A stretch of 64,000 nt of DNA from Acidobacteriota bacterium. GTDB taxonomy: Bacteria > Acidobacteriota > Terriglobia > Terriglobales > Acidobacteriaceae. Where the stretch lies: NCBI GenBank assembly GCA_025359885.1, contig JANYDG010000083.1:1-64000 (forward strand), written 5' to 3'. The notes under the pieces were generated by a model. The model had not been told where the DNA came from. It worked only from the letters and a program-made list of their open reading frames with translations, and did no database searches. Shown here piece after piece: positions 26,667 through 35,215 of the stretch (within the stretch, counting starts at the first letter, position 1; each line of letters opens with the position of its first letter). A program made the translations under genes and the position numbers.

Positions 26667-28187
26667 ATGCAAACCGCAATTTTCCGCACCCCTGCCACAA
26701 CCCTGCTGCTGGTCTGCCTCGCCTTCGGTTCCTTTGGTCTCAACGCTCTGGCCGAGACAGATAAAGAAAAGCCATCTGAAAAGCCGGCGACCGCCGATGA
26801 GAAAACTCCCCAACCGCCCCTGCCCGCCGACGCGCACGTGCTCCAAAGCATGCAGTTTGCCGGCAAGGCGCTGGCCTACACGGTCACCGTTGGTACTCTG
26901 CCGGTGCGCGACAAAGAGGGCAAGACCAGCGGACAGGTGGTCTTCACCGCTTACACGGTTGAGGGTGCCAACCGGCCCGTTACCTTTGCCATGAACGGTG
27001 GACCCGGAGCGGCTTCGGTGTATCTCAACTTTGGCGCCATCGGCCCCAAGACCCTGAAGGTCGGCAACGAAGGTGACAGTCCCTCTGACCCGGCCACGCT
27101 CAATGACAATCCCGGCACGTGGCTCGACTTCACTGACCTCGTCTTCATTGACCCGATTGGCACCGGTTTCAGCCGCTCGCTGGTTTCACGCGAGGAAGCG
27201 AAAAAGCAGTTCTACTCAACGACTGCCGATATCGAATATCTTTCGCGCGCCATCTACGACTGGCTTGTCAAAAATGACCGGCTCAGCAGCCGCAAGTACC
27301 TGGTTGGCGAAAGCTATGGCGGCTTCCGTGGACCGCGCATCACCCACTTTTTGCAGTCCCAGCTAGGGGTTGCGATGAATGGCGTCGTGCTGGTTTCGCC
27401 CTATCTGAATCCGTCGATTGAAGACAATGGCGAGCTTTCGCCGATCCCCTGGATGGCGACGTTGCCCTCGATCGCTGCTGCGCATCTGGAGCGCGAAAAC
27501 AAGCTCACACCTGCGGCCATGGCAGACGTGATCGCCTACACCCGCGGCGAATATGCTACCGACCTGCTCAAGGGCCACAGCGACCCCGAAGCGACACCGC
27601 GCCTGATCAAAAAAGTCACTGACCTGACCGGTCTCGATCCAGCGTTTGTGAAGTACGCGGGTGGACGCATCGAGACCGGAGCCTACCTGCGCGAAGCGCA
27701 TCGCGAGTCGGGCAAACTGAGTTCGGTTTATGACTCGAATGTCACTTCGTTTGACCCGTTTCCGTTTGCGCCGGAGCAGCGGGCCAATGACCCGATCCTG
27801 GCCAGCATCATCGCGCCGACGACGACGGCGATGGTTGATTTTGTGACCCGCACGGTGGGCTGGAGGGTCGAAGCCCGCTACAACGCGCTGAGCTATGAAG
27901 TGAACAACGACTGGGACCGCGGCGACGACCTGCGCAGCGGTGCGGTGCCGCAATTGCGTGCCGCCGTCGCTGCTGACCCCAAGCTGCGGGTGTTGATCGT
28001 TCATGGCTGGAACGACCTGTCATGCCCGTTCATGGGCTCGGTACTCACGGTGGACCAGATGCCGGTGATGGGCGATGCGAGCCGTGTGGCGGTGAAGGAA
28101 TACCCAGGTGGACACATGTTTTATACGCGCCCGGCAAGCCGGGATCTGCTCCACACCGACGTCAAGGCTCTCTTTAACGCCCACTAA
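26667..28187 (+). CDS. Secreted S10 family serine carboxypeptidase-like protein
   Basis: The 506-residue protein has an N-terminal signal peptide (TLLLVCLAFGSFGLNALA). The peptidase S10 signature is clear: FAMNGGPGAASVYLNFGAIGP oxyanion strand, VFIDPIGTGFSRS, nucleophile Ser in LVGESYGGFRGP, Asp in VHGWNDLSCP, and His in YPGGHMFYTRP. These give a complete catalytic triad on an alpha/beta-hydrolase fold. It is probably periplasmic and trims peptides from the C-terminus. It is convergent with the NHL-repeat gene. Confidence 0.92.
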   Translation: MQTAIFRTPATTLLLVCLAFGSFGLNALAETDKEKPSEKPATADEKTPQPPLPADAHVLQSMQFAGKALAYTVTVGTLPVRDKEGKTSGQVVFTAYTVEGANRPVTFAMNGGPGAASVYLNFGAIGPKTLKVGNEGDSPSDPATLNDNPGTWLDFTDLVFIDPIGTGFSRSLVSREEAKKQFYSTTADIEYLSRAIYDWLVKNDRLSSRKYLVGESYGGFRGPRITHFLQSQLGVAMNGVVLVSPYLNPSIEDNGELSPIPWMATLPSIAAAHLERENKLTPAAMADVIAYTRGEYATDLLKGHSDPEATPRLIKKVTDLTGLDPAFVKYAGGRIETGAYLREAHRESGKLSSVYDSNVTSFDPFPFAPEQRANDPILASIIAPTTTAMVDFVTRTVGWRVEARYNALSYEVNNDWDRGDDLRSGAVPQLRAAVAADPKLRVLIVHGWNDLSCPFMGSVLTVDQMPVMGDASRVAVKEYPGGHMFYTRPASRDLLHTDVKALFNAH

Positions 28188-28222
28188 GCGGACCGATCCG
28201 GCCGTCTCGCTCCCCTCCGCGA

Positions 28223-30058
28223 CTAGCGTCTGCTGGTCGACACCGCGGACGAGTCGGCGCTCCAGCCGCTGATCTGTCCATCGATCGGGCTCACGATCGT
28301 CACCAGCGCGGCAGCGTTGATCGAAATCGCCGAGCCCACGGAAAACTGGCCGGTGTAAAGCGTCGGGTGCGAGGTGGGATAGGTTGGATTGGAGCCATCT
28401 GTCGTGTAGTAGATCTGCGCGGCCGGGTTGTCATCGGTGATCGTAACCGGAGTCGTTCCGCCCCCGCCTTTGCCGCCCAGGGTCACGACCGGCGTGGGCG
28501 TGTAGAAATAGTCCGCAACCGCAGCATCCGAGTTCGGTGCTCCAGGAACCACCGCGAAGGCAGTCACGATGGCCGACTTGACGTTGGCGATTGGCCCCTT
28601 ATAGAGGGGCGAATTCGTCGTCGGGATCGAGCCATCCAGCGTGTAGTGAATATGCGAGCCGGCAATCGGAGCCTGGATGGTGACCGTGATCGCGGCACTA
28701 TTGTTGCCACCCTGCGGGGAAATCACCGGCGTCTCCACAGGGGAGGTTCCGCTGAAGCTCACTTTCCGGACTAAGCAATTATTTTGATCCGCAACGAAGA
28801 GGTTGCCCGACGCATCGACGGCCACTCCGGTCACATAGGAGAGGTGTGCGTGCGTGGCCGGTCCTCCATCTCCTGAGTAGCCCGAGATTCCATAGTTCGT
28901 CGTCCCCTGGAAGGTGATCTGCGACGCAAAACTCCCCGCAACGGTGTAGATTTTGCCATTGGCCTTGACCACCTCACGAACGGCGTAATTGTTGCTGTCA
29001 GCGAGGAAGAGGTTGCCTGCCCGGTCTAAGGCGATCTGCGTCACCGCGCCAATCTGAGCCTTCGCCACCGGACCTCCGTCCCCGGCAAGACCGCACACGC
29101 CCCCGTAACCGTGGTTGGGTGCTGGCTGGCCGATGTAGGAGGTCACGATGCCGGTCGACACCGTCACTTTTCGGATGGCGCAGTTGAAATCATCCGGAAT
29201 ATACAGGTTCCCCGCCTTGTCCAGTGCCGGAGCCCGGGGAGAATTGAACTCTGCGTTCACTGCCAGACCGCCGTCGCCGGAGTAGCCTGTGCTCCCGTTG
29301 CCCGCGACCGTCGTGATCAGCCCGGTCGCAGCCGTCACCTTGCGGATCACTTCGTTTCCCGAGTCGGCAATGTACAGATCGCCGTTGGCCGCCACCGTCA
29401 GCCCCTCGGGACCGCAAAGAGAGCTCTTCGTAGCCAGAATGCCGTCGGTGCGAATCCCGCAAACTCTGGGAAAGGCCGAATTTCCAGCGCCGTAGCCATT
29501 GCCCGCCACCGTCGTAATGATGCCGGTCGCGACCGTCACCTTGCGAATCACATTGTTGAGGTAATCCGCAATGTAGAGGTTCCCCGCCGCATCCACCGCC
29601 ACGCCGACGGGTAAATCGAGCCGGGCAGAAGTCGCCGGGCCCCCATCGCCCGTATACCCGCCCGCCCCGGTCCCCGCATAGTCTGAGATGATCCCCGTGG
29701 CAGCCGTCACCTTGTGGATCACCTGTCCGTAGCCGTCGGTGAAATACAGATTGCCCGCTCCGTCGACCGCGACGCTCTGGGGATAGATGATCTCCGCCTG
29801 GTTCGCAGGACCGCCGTTGCCACTCTCCCCTAGGTAGCCATTGCCTGCGTAGGTCGTGATAATGCCGCTCGGGCCCGACGGTGCATGGGCCACAGGCCGC
29901 TGAATTACCCCGGCAATCGCGTCGGCCACGGGCACCTCGCCCGCAGGACTCTGCGCGGGGGCGGAAGGGCTGAAGCTCATCGAAGCAAGCAAAGACAACA
30001 GAACGACGGAACGAACGCGGATCATAACCCTCCAGACACTGCGGGATAACGGAAACAA
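28223..30058 (-). CDS. Secreted NHL-repeat protein with chitobiase-type C-terminal domain
   Basis: The 611-residue protein has a signal peptide (VVLLSLLASMSFSPSAPAQ). About six NHL beta-propeller repeats follow, each with the pattern VAVDGAGNLYFTDGYGQVI then KVTAATGIITTVAGNG and a GYSGDGGPA loop. From about residue 455 a chitobiase/beta-hexosaminidase C-terminal-like module appears (HIHYTLDGSIPTTNSPLYKG), repeated once more near the end (IYYTTDGSNPTYPTS). Such proteins are secreted, probably binding ligands or other proteins; no catalytic site is visible. ATG at 30025 is an alternative start. Confidence 0.88.
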   Translation of the reverse strand: MFPLSRSVWRVMIRVRSVVLLSLLASMSFSPSAPAQSPAGEVPVADAIAGVIQRPVAHAPSGPSGIITTYAGNGYLGESGNGGPANQAEIIYPQSVAVDGAGNLYFTDGYGQVIHKVTAATGIISDYAGTGAGGYTGDGGPATSARLDLPVGVAVDAAGNLYIADYLNNVIRKVTVATGIITTVAGNGYGAGNSAFPRVCGIRTDGILATKSSLCGPEGLTVAANGDLYIADSGNEVIRKVTAATGLITTVAGNGSTGYSGDGGLAVNAEFNSPRAPALDKAGNLYIPDDFNCAIRKVTVSTGIVTSYIGQPAPNHGYGGVCGLAGDGGPVAKAQIGAVTQIALDRAGNLFLADSNNYAVREVVKANGKIYTVAGSFASQITFQGTTNYGISGYSGDGGPATHAHLSYVTGVAVDASGNLFVADQNNCLVRKVSFSGTSPVETPVISPQGGNNSAAITVTIQAPIAGSHIHYTLDGSIPTTNSPLYKGPIANVKSAIVTAFAVVPGAPNSDAAVADYFYTPTPVVTLGGKGGGGTTPVTITDDNPAAQIYYTTDGSNPTYPTSHPTLYTGQFSVGSAISINAAALVTIVSPIDGQISGWSADSSAVSTSRR

Positions 30059-30614
30059 AGCCGAATGGACCGGGTGAGTCGAGCCACCACAAACAAAGCG
30101 ATCGCGGCGACCTCTCCGCTTCCTGCCTCACCTTATCTTTCCTCGCAAGAGTCGTCCCCAGGATAGCAAAGAGCTTCAACTCTCCGTCGGCATCGGAAAA
30201 GTCAACTTACATGCAACTCATCCGAAGAGTCTTAGCCATCCTTCGATTCTTCTAGGGAACTGGCTCTTCAGTGTCCGGTCTTCTCGCTTCTCGTCTTCAG
30301 ACTTCGGCCCCCTCCCGGAAAGCAGACCGCCCCGCCAGCCTCTCGAATTTACCTGGATTGCCGTAGCATGCAATCCGAACACAGAAATCAGAGTCATTAA
30401 GCTCCTAAGTCATCGGAATCATGGGCAGAAAGTCGCCCTGTGTCAGCAAACTTAGCGGAGTTTCTCCAGGTACAAACAATGCATGGGCAAACTCGCAGCC
30501 TGAGGATAGAAACTCGGCATAGCCCTTCCTTCATGCCTCTGCAAACATCGCGCAAAAAGGCGTAACGACGGCGCAAAGCAAGCATGGTACAGTGGTTGGA
30601 ATCGCGGAGGCGGT
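30059..30614. other. Long intergenic region
   Basis: This 556-bp gap separates divergent genes. A GGAGG ribosome-binding site stands just upstream of 30615. No gene, tRNA or strong hairpin was recognised. Confidence 0.3.
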
Positions 30615-31730
30615 ATGGTGAGTCCTCGTCTGCTTTTTTCCTTCGCTGCGGCAGCTGCTTTCTTTCTTTCCAGCCCTGCCAGCCTGAGTACGGCATTCGC
30701 TCAGGCCGCGCCGTCAGCGACAACGTCAGCGGCAACCGCGCCCGTAGCCACAAGAGCTACGCAGACTCCAACCGATGCGAAGGCGAAGGCTACTTTTGCC
30801 GATGCGCAGATCTTGATGAAAGGGCATAACTTCGTGTTTGCGCTGGAGGGTTTTCAGAAGGCAGACAAACAGGATGGCGGGCATTGCATTCCGTGCGAAA
30901 TGGCGGCGTACAAGGCGGCGGGGCAGATCAATGACTTCAAGGCAGAGAGAGAGGCGGCTGCGGCGCTGCTGGAGCATGTTACGAGCGCGGTCGACAAGGC
31001 AACGGCGCACTATATGGCGGGCGCAGCCTGCCTCGCGGATGGGGTGGCGAACCATCACGAAAAGCAACTGGAGGCAGCCGATGGGGAGTTTCGGGCCGCG
31101 CTTCAAATGCAGCCGGAGAATGCGACCTGCCTGTTTGGGGATGGAAGGACGTTGGCGTATCTAAAGCAGGATGGTGCGGCGCGGGAACGGTTTCAGGAGT
31201 TTTTGAGAGTGGTCTCGCCGAGCGACGTGGACTACGCCCGGGCACAGCGTTTTGCGGAGCGGCCAGAGTTGGCGAGGGCACGCGTGGCACCGAACTTTCG
31301 CCTGACAACGATGGATGGGCAAACGGTGACTTTGGAGAGCCTGACAGGCAAGGTGGTGCTGATTGATTTCTGGGCAACATGGTGCGGGCCGTGCCGCGAG
31401 GCGTTGCCGCATGTGCGGGAGATTGCGAAAAAATTTGCAGGGCAGCCGTTTGTGGTGCTGAGCATCAGCCTGGACCGGGAAGACGGCAAGTGGAAAGACT
31501 TTGTTGCGAAGAACGATATGACATGGATGCAGTACCGCGATGGATATTTTGAGGGGCCGATTGCGACGCTGTTTGGAGTGCGCGCAATTCCATCGACGTT
31601 TACGATTGATTCCGATGGCGTGCTGCAGGACCAGCATGTAGGCGACGCGGAGATTGAAGGCAAGCTGAAAAAGCTGATTGCGCGGGCCAACGAGGCTGCG
31701 CAGAAGAAGACCGTGGCGGAGTTACGTTAA
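30615..31730 (+). CDS. TPR-containing thioredoxin-like (TlpA family) protein
   Basis: The 371-residue exported protein starts with a signal sequence (LLFSFAAAAAFFLSSPA). A helical TPR-like region covers about residues 65-215 (ALEGFQKADKQ, EFRAALQMQPENATCLFGDG). A thioredoxin-fold domain of the TlpA/ResA type fills about residues 230-360, with the redox motif FWATWCGPCREALPH. It likely reduces or isomerises disulfides outside the cytoplasm. A GGAGG site precedes the ATG. An extra CxxC (HCIPCEM) lies in the TPR part. Confidence 0.9.
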   Translation: MVSPRLLFSFAAAAAFFLSSPASLSTAFAQAAPSATTSAATAPVATRATQTPTDAKAKATFADAQILMKGHNFVFALEGFQKADKQDGGHCIPCEMAAYKAAGQINDFKAEREAAAALLEHVTSAVDKATAHYMAGAACLADGVANHHEKQLEAADGEFRAALQMQPENATCLFGDGRTLAYLKQDGAARERFQEFLRVVSPSDVDYARAQRFAERPELARARVAPNFRLTTMDGQTVTLESLTGKVVLIDFWATWCGPCREALPHVREIAKKFAGQPFVVLSISLDREDGKWKDFVAKNDMTWMQYRDGYFEGPIATLFGVRAIPSTFTIDSDGVLQDQHVGDAEIEGKLKKLIARANEAAQKKTVAELR

Positions 31731-31757
31731 GCGAACGAAGGATGGAGAGCTGGGCTT

Positions 31758-32930
31758 ATGCTTGTGACGATGAATCAGAGATTGAATCAGAGACTGAACC
31801 ACAGACCGAGTCAAAGACTGAATCACAGATGGATGGGAGTTGCATGGCTCGGGTTGATGGGCGCGGGGCTGTTGTCGTTTGCGACGGGCCAGGCTGCGCA
31901 GGGCCAGGGTCCGGCTCAGGCTGCGACGGGCCAGGCTGCGGCTTGGAGCTTTGCCGTTTCGGGCGATAGCCGCAACTGCGGAGATTTTGTGATGCCGGCC
32001 ATCGCTTCAAGGGTGAAGGCGGAGGGCGATGCGTTTTATTGGCACCTTGGCGACTTTCGCTGGATGAGCCAGCCAGACGAAGACCTGATCGCGATGAGCG
32101 CCGACAATCCGTTGACTGTAAGCGCCTATCCCGAAATAGCCTGGGATGACTTTCTGGCTCACCAGATGGCTCCCTTTGGAGATTTGCCCGTCTTTCTGGG
32201 CCGGGGTAATCATGAGGCGATTTCACCGATGACCCGAGACCGGTATACCGCCAAGTTCTCTGCCTATCTCAATCGCCCTGAGATCCTGGCGCAGAACAAA
32301 GTGGACAAGTATGGTGCCGCGCCAAAGTCGAGCCCATGGTTTCATTTTGTCAAGAACGGGGTCGACTTTATTACGCTCGATAACTCGACGGTAGATGAGT
32401 TTTCGTATGCGCAACAAACATGGTTGCGTGGTGTGTTGCAGCGGGATGAGGCGGATGGCTCTGGCGTGACGACGATCATTGCCGGGATGCACGAAGCCAT
32501 GCCGCACTCTTTCAGCGCAAGTCATGCGATGGATGACTCAGTCTGGGGAACAGAGAGTGGCGAAAAGGTATACAGATGGTTTGCAGACGCTCAGGCGTTG
32601 GGCAAGCATGTGTATCTGGTGGCGAGCCATTCGCACTATTTCTCGCCGGCGCTCTACGACACGCCCTACTGGCGAAAGGCGGGTGCTGTGGTGCCCGGAG
32701 CACTCATCGGCTTAGCCGGAGCGCACCGCTACCTGCTGCCAGACGCTCATCCGGCTGAAGCGGTCGAACACCAGTATGGCTACCTGCAGGGAATGGTGAA
32801 GGCGGATGGGACGATTGATTTTGCCTTCAGGCAGATTGACGAGCAGCAGATGAAGGACCATGCATGGCCGCAGGCAACGGTAGCGGCGATTGAGGATTGC
32901 GTTCAAAACAATTCAGATGTCAGAAAGTGA
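31758..32930 (+). CDS. Secreted metallophosphoesterase family protein
   Basis: The 390-residue protein has calcineurin-like metal-binding motifs in order: FAVSGDSRNCG, WHLGDFRWM, FLGRGNHEAI, AGMHEAMPHS and ASHSHYFS, consistent with a di-metal phosphoesterase. A hydrophobic export segment at residues 26-43 (MGVAWLGLMGAGLLSFATG) is preceded by basic NQRL-type repeats encoded by a 12-nt tandem array. If translation starts at ATG 31833 the repeats would be leader only. It is 27 bp after the TlpA-like gene and may share its transcript. The substrate is unknown. Confidence 0.83.
   Translation: MLVTMNQRLNQRLNHRPSQRLNHRWMGVAWLGLMGAGLLSFATGQAAQGQGPAQAATGQAAAWSFAVSGDSRNCGDFVMPAIASRVKAEGDAFYWHLGDFRWMSQPDEDLIAMSADNPLTVSAYPEIAWDDFLAHQMAPFGDLPVFLGRGNHEAISPMTRDRYTAKFSAYLNRPEILAQNKVDKYGAAPKSSPWFHFVKNGVDFITLDNSTVDEFSYAQQTWLRGVLQRDEADGSGVTTIIAGMHEAMPHSFSASHAMDDSVWGTESGEKVYRWFADAQALGKHVYLVASHSHYFSPALYDTPYWRKAGAVVPGALIGLAGAHRYLLPDAHPAEAVEHQYGYLQGMVKADGTIDFAFRQIDEQQMKDHAWPQATVAAIEDCVQNNSDVRK
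31773..31832 (+). repeat. Five-unit 12-nt tandem repeat encoding NQRL-like units
   Basis: Five units AATCAGAGATTG, AATCAGAGACTG, AACCACAGACCG, AGTCAAAGACTG, AATCACAGATGG lie in frame just after the metallophosphoesterase start. They encode N-Q-R-L, N-Q-R-L, N-H-R-P, S-Q-R-L, N-H-R-W. Confidence 0.92.
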
Positions 32931-33313
32931 TCGGCTGGAAGGCGAGTTGAAAGGGTGCTTGCCAATTTGAGGCGTATGCCCTAGCATCCAGCTTAGAGAC
33001 CGGCCTGCGGAGCAGGTGAGCTGGTTAACGCTGGTTGAACCAACATTCATTGAACAGGGACTCGACTCGACAAATCGCTTTTGTGTGCAGTGCCCGCCAG
33101 TCCGGGATGCCTAATGAAGCGCGGAGAGTCCCGCCGTCTTAGGACGGGTTCACCAGCGCATTAGCTCACGGCCGAGCGGGTCGGTTTTCTGCCCCCCTCC
33201 GGGGACATGATCGCTTCGCCCCTCCAAGGCTTTGGTCGCTTCGCTCAGGCCGTTGGGATGTTGCCGGTCGCCAGGATGTTTGTGACCGGTCCGCGAGAGG
33301 CTTCTTCCAACAG
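32931..33313 (+). other. Intergenic region with possible structured RNA
   Basis: The 383-bp gap before the lgt-like gene contains self-complementary text. GCATCC (32979-32984) can pair with GGGATGC (about 33104-33110), enclosing about 120 nt with inner pairing GGC-CTGC with GCAG-T-GCC and a TGGT/ACCA hairpin. Two short hairpins follow: CCGTC/GACGG near 33132-33147 and CCGA/TCGG before TTTT near 33172-33188. Length and layout resemble a 6S-type RNA, but no diagnostic consensus was recognised. Confidence 0.25.
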
Positions 33314-34123
33314 ATGCATCCAGTTTTATTTCAGATCGGTTCGCTGGTGGTGCCGAGCTATGGCGCGCTGGCGGCCCTTGGATTGCTCGTGGCTCTGGGG
33401 CTGGCGCAGGGAACGGCTCGCCGGGTTGGGTTAAACGCGCGCCATGGGTGGAACCTGGTAGTGCTCGCGGCGCTGGCCGGGCTGGCGGTAGAGCGACTGC
33501 TGCTGATTCTGTTGAATTTGAGTGATTTGCGCAGGCATCCTGTCTGGCTGCTGGCTTTGGCGATGGTGCATCATCCGCTGCTGGCGGCGGCGGGCATGGC
33601 GGGCGGCGGGGGTGCAGTGCTGCTGTATGCGCGCTGGGCCAGGCTTTCGTTGCGATCGGTGGGGGATTGCCTGACGCTGCCGCTTTCAATGGGTCTTGCG
33701 GTGGAGCAGGTCGGTGCGTTGATGGCCGGGAGCGACTTTGGCCGGGACAGTGATGGCGGCTGGGCCGTGACCTATACGAGCGAGTTGGCGGCGCGGTGGA
33801 GTGGCACTCCGTTGGGCGTGGCGCTGGTACCGGTGCAGGTGTACGCGGCCCTGGGGTGGCTGCTGCTGGCAGCGATTTGCGCGGCTGTACTTTGGCTGCC
33901 ACGGCTGTCGCGATTGCGGCGCGCAGGGGATTTGGCAGGGATCTGGCTGATCGGCGCAGGCACTCTGCTCACCGTGACGGAGATGTTTCGGGATTGGGAA
34001 GGACGGGGCGCGCTGCTGAGGGGTGCGGTTGATTCTCCACAACTGGTAGGCTTGGGATTGGTGTTGCTGGGCGGGGTGGTACTCGGAGAGTGGAAGCTGC
34101 TCTCCGCTGGCCCGAAAGGTTGA
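33314..34123 (+). CDS. Lgt-like membrane protein lacking key catalytic residues
   Basis: The 269-residue multi-helix protein starts HPVLFQIGSLVVPSYGALAA, the normal opening of prolipoprotein diacylglyceryl transferase, and ends with the family's last helices. The active-site motifs are altered. The HGG motif (His103 in E. coli) reads GMAGGGG. The GRIGNFINGELWG signature reads EQVGALMAGSDFG, losing the essential Arg143 and Asn146 while keeping the final Gly. PVQVYAALG keeps part of the PSQxYEA motif. It may be an Lgt paralogue with another role. It is followed 3 bp later by a pseudouridine synthase gene. Confidence 0.75.
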   Translation: MHPVLFQIGSLVVPSYGALAALGLLVALGLAQGTARRVGLNARHGWNLVVLAALAGLAVERLLLILLNLSDLRRHPVWLLALAMVHHPLLAAAGMAGGGGAVLLYARWARLSLRSVGDCLTLPLSMGLAVEQVGALMAGSDFGRDSDGGWAVTYTSELAARWSGTPLGVALVPVQVYAALGWLLLAAICAAVLWLPRLSRLRRAGDLAGIWLIGAGTLLTVTEMFRDWEGRGALLRGAVDSPQLVGLGLVLLGGVVLGEWKLLSAGPKG

Positions 34124-34126
34124 CGG

Positions 34127-35188
34127 ATGTCTGATGTAGAAGAACTCGTGGTGCCAGTGGAAGCGGCGGGTTGGCGTCTGGACCAATTCCTGGCCGGCGC
34201 GCTGGATGGCGTGAGCCGTTCGCGGGTGCAGCAGTTGGTCGAGCAGGGCGATGTGCTGGTCGAGGGCAAGCGGGAAAAGGCCAGCCTGAAGCTGCGCGGC
34301 GGAGAAACGGTTTCAGTGCAGGGCGAGCAAAACATCAACCCTCTTGAAGCGCGGCCTGAAGCGATTCCGCTGGAGATTGTGTACGAGGATGAGGACCTTG
34401 CGGTCTTGAACAAGCCTGCCGGAATGATGGTGCATGCGGGGTCTGGCGCTACCGACGAGGCGCGCAGTGGAGGCACGCTGGTGAATGCGCTGCTGCACCG
34501 CTTCCCGGATGGTCTTTCAACGATAGGCGGAGAATTGCGGCCGGGCATTGTGCATCGTCTGGACAAAGAGACCAGCGGTTTGATTCTGATTGCCAAAAAC
34601 GACCCCACACATGAGGCATTGGCGGAGATGTTCGCTACCCGCCAGGTAACCAAGACCTATATTGCCCTGACGCAGGGCCGATTGCCGGAAGACGGAGCGA
34701 CGATTGTTGCGCCGATCAGCCGCGACTCAGTGCGCCGGACTCGGATGACGACACGTCGGCTTGAGGGTGCGCGTCCGGCGGTTTCGCATTACCGCGTGGT
34801 GGAGCGAATTGAGACGCGCTTTGGCGCGTTCACGCTGGCGCGGGTGCGGATTGAGACTGGGCGTACGCACCAGATTCGGGTGCACATGGCTTCGATTTCG
34901 CATCCAGTGGTCGGAGACACACTGTACGGGGCTCCGGCGAAGATTATTGCGCTGCCCTTGAGCACGACGCGCAAGGCTCCCAGGGAAGTGCTGGAGCTTG
35001 GGCGGAATTTCCTGCATTCAGCCGAACTGGAGTTTGCGCATCCGACGACGGGGAAGGTGATTTCGCTGACTTCGCCGCTTCCAGAAGAGCTGGGGGAGTT
35101 TCTGAAGCGTCTAAGGGATGATGGAGACGGTCCTCGAACCGAGTTGACGACGGTGCGCGACCCGCGTGAAGACGATGTTCGCGGTTAG
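34127..35188 (+). CDS. RluA/RluD family 23S rRNA pseudouridine synthase
   Basis: The 353-residue protein has an N-terminal S4 RNA-binding domain (RLDQFLAGALDGVSRSRVQQ) and a catalytic pseudouridine synthase domain. The catalytic Asp is in IVHRLDKETSGLILIAK, and RTHQIRVHMASISHPVVGD is the second family motif. It isomerises uridine in RNA, most likely 23S rRNA as RluD does. It starts 3 bp after the lgt-like gene, so the two are translationally linked. The last 20 residues are not conserved. Confidence 0.93.
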   Translation: MSDVEELVVPVEAAGWRLDQFLAGALDGVSRSRVQQLVEQGDVLVEGKREKASLKLRGGETVSVQGEQNINPLEARPEAIPLEIVYEDEDLAVLNKPAGMMVHAGSGATDEARSGGTLVNALLHRFPDGLSTIGGELRPGIVHRLDKETSGLILIAKNDPTHEALAEMFATRQVTKTYIALTQGRLPEDGATIVAPISRDSVRRTRMTTRRLEGARPAVSHYRVVERIETRFGAFTLARVRIETGRTHQIRVHMASISHPVVGDTLYGAPAKIIALPLSTTRKAPREVLELGRNFLHSAELEFAHPTTGKVISLTSPLPEELGEFLKRLRDDGDGPRTELTTVRDPREDDVRG

Positions 35189-35215
35189 GATGCATAGACG
35201 GGGTGCATTGATAGA

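Noticed and set aside
32931-33313. tmRNA, RNase P RNA or cobalamin riboswitch in the gap
   Set aside because: None of the diagnostic conserved blocks of these RNAs was seen; only generic pairing is present.
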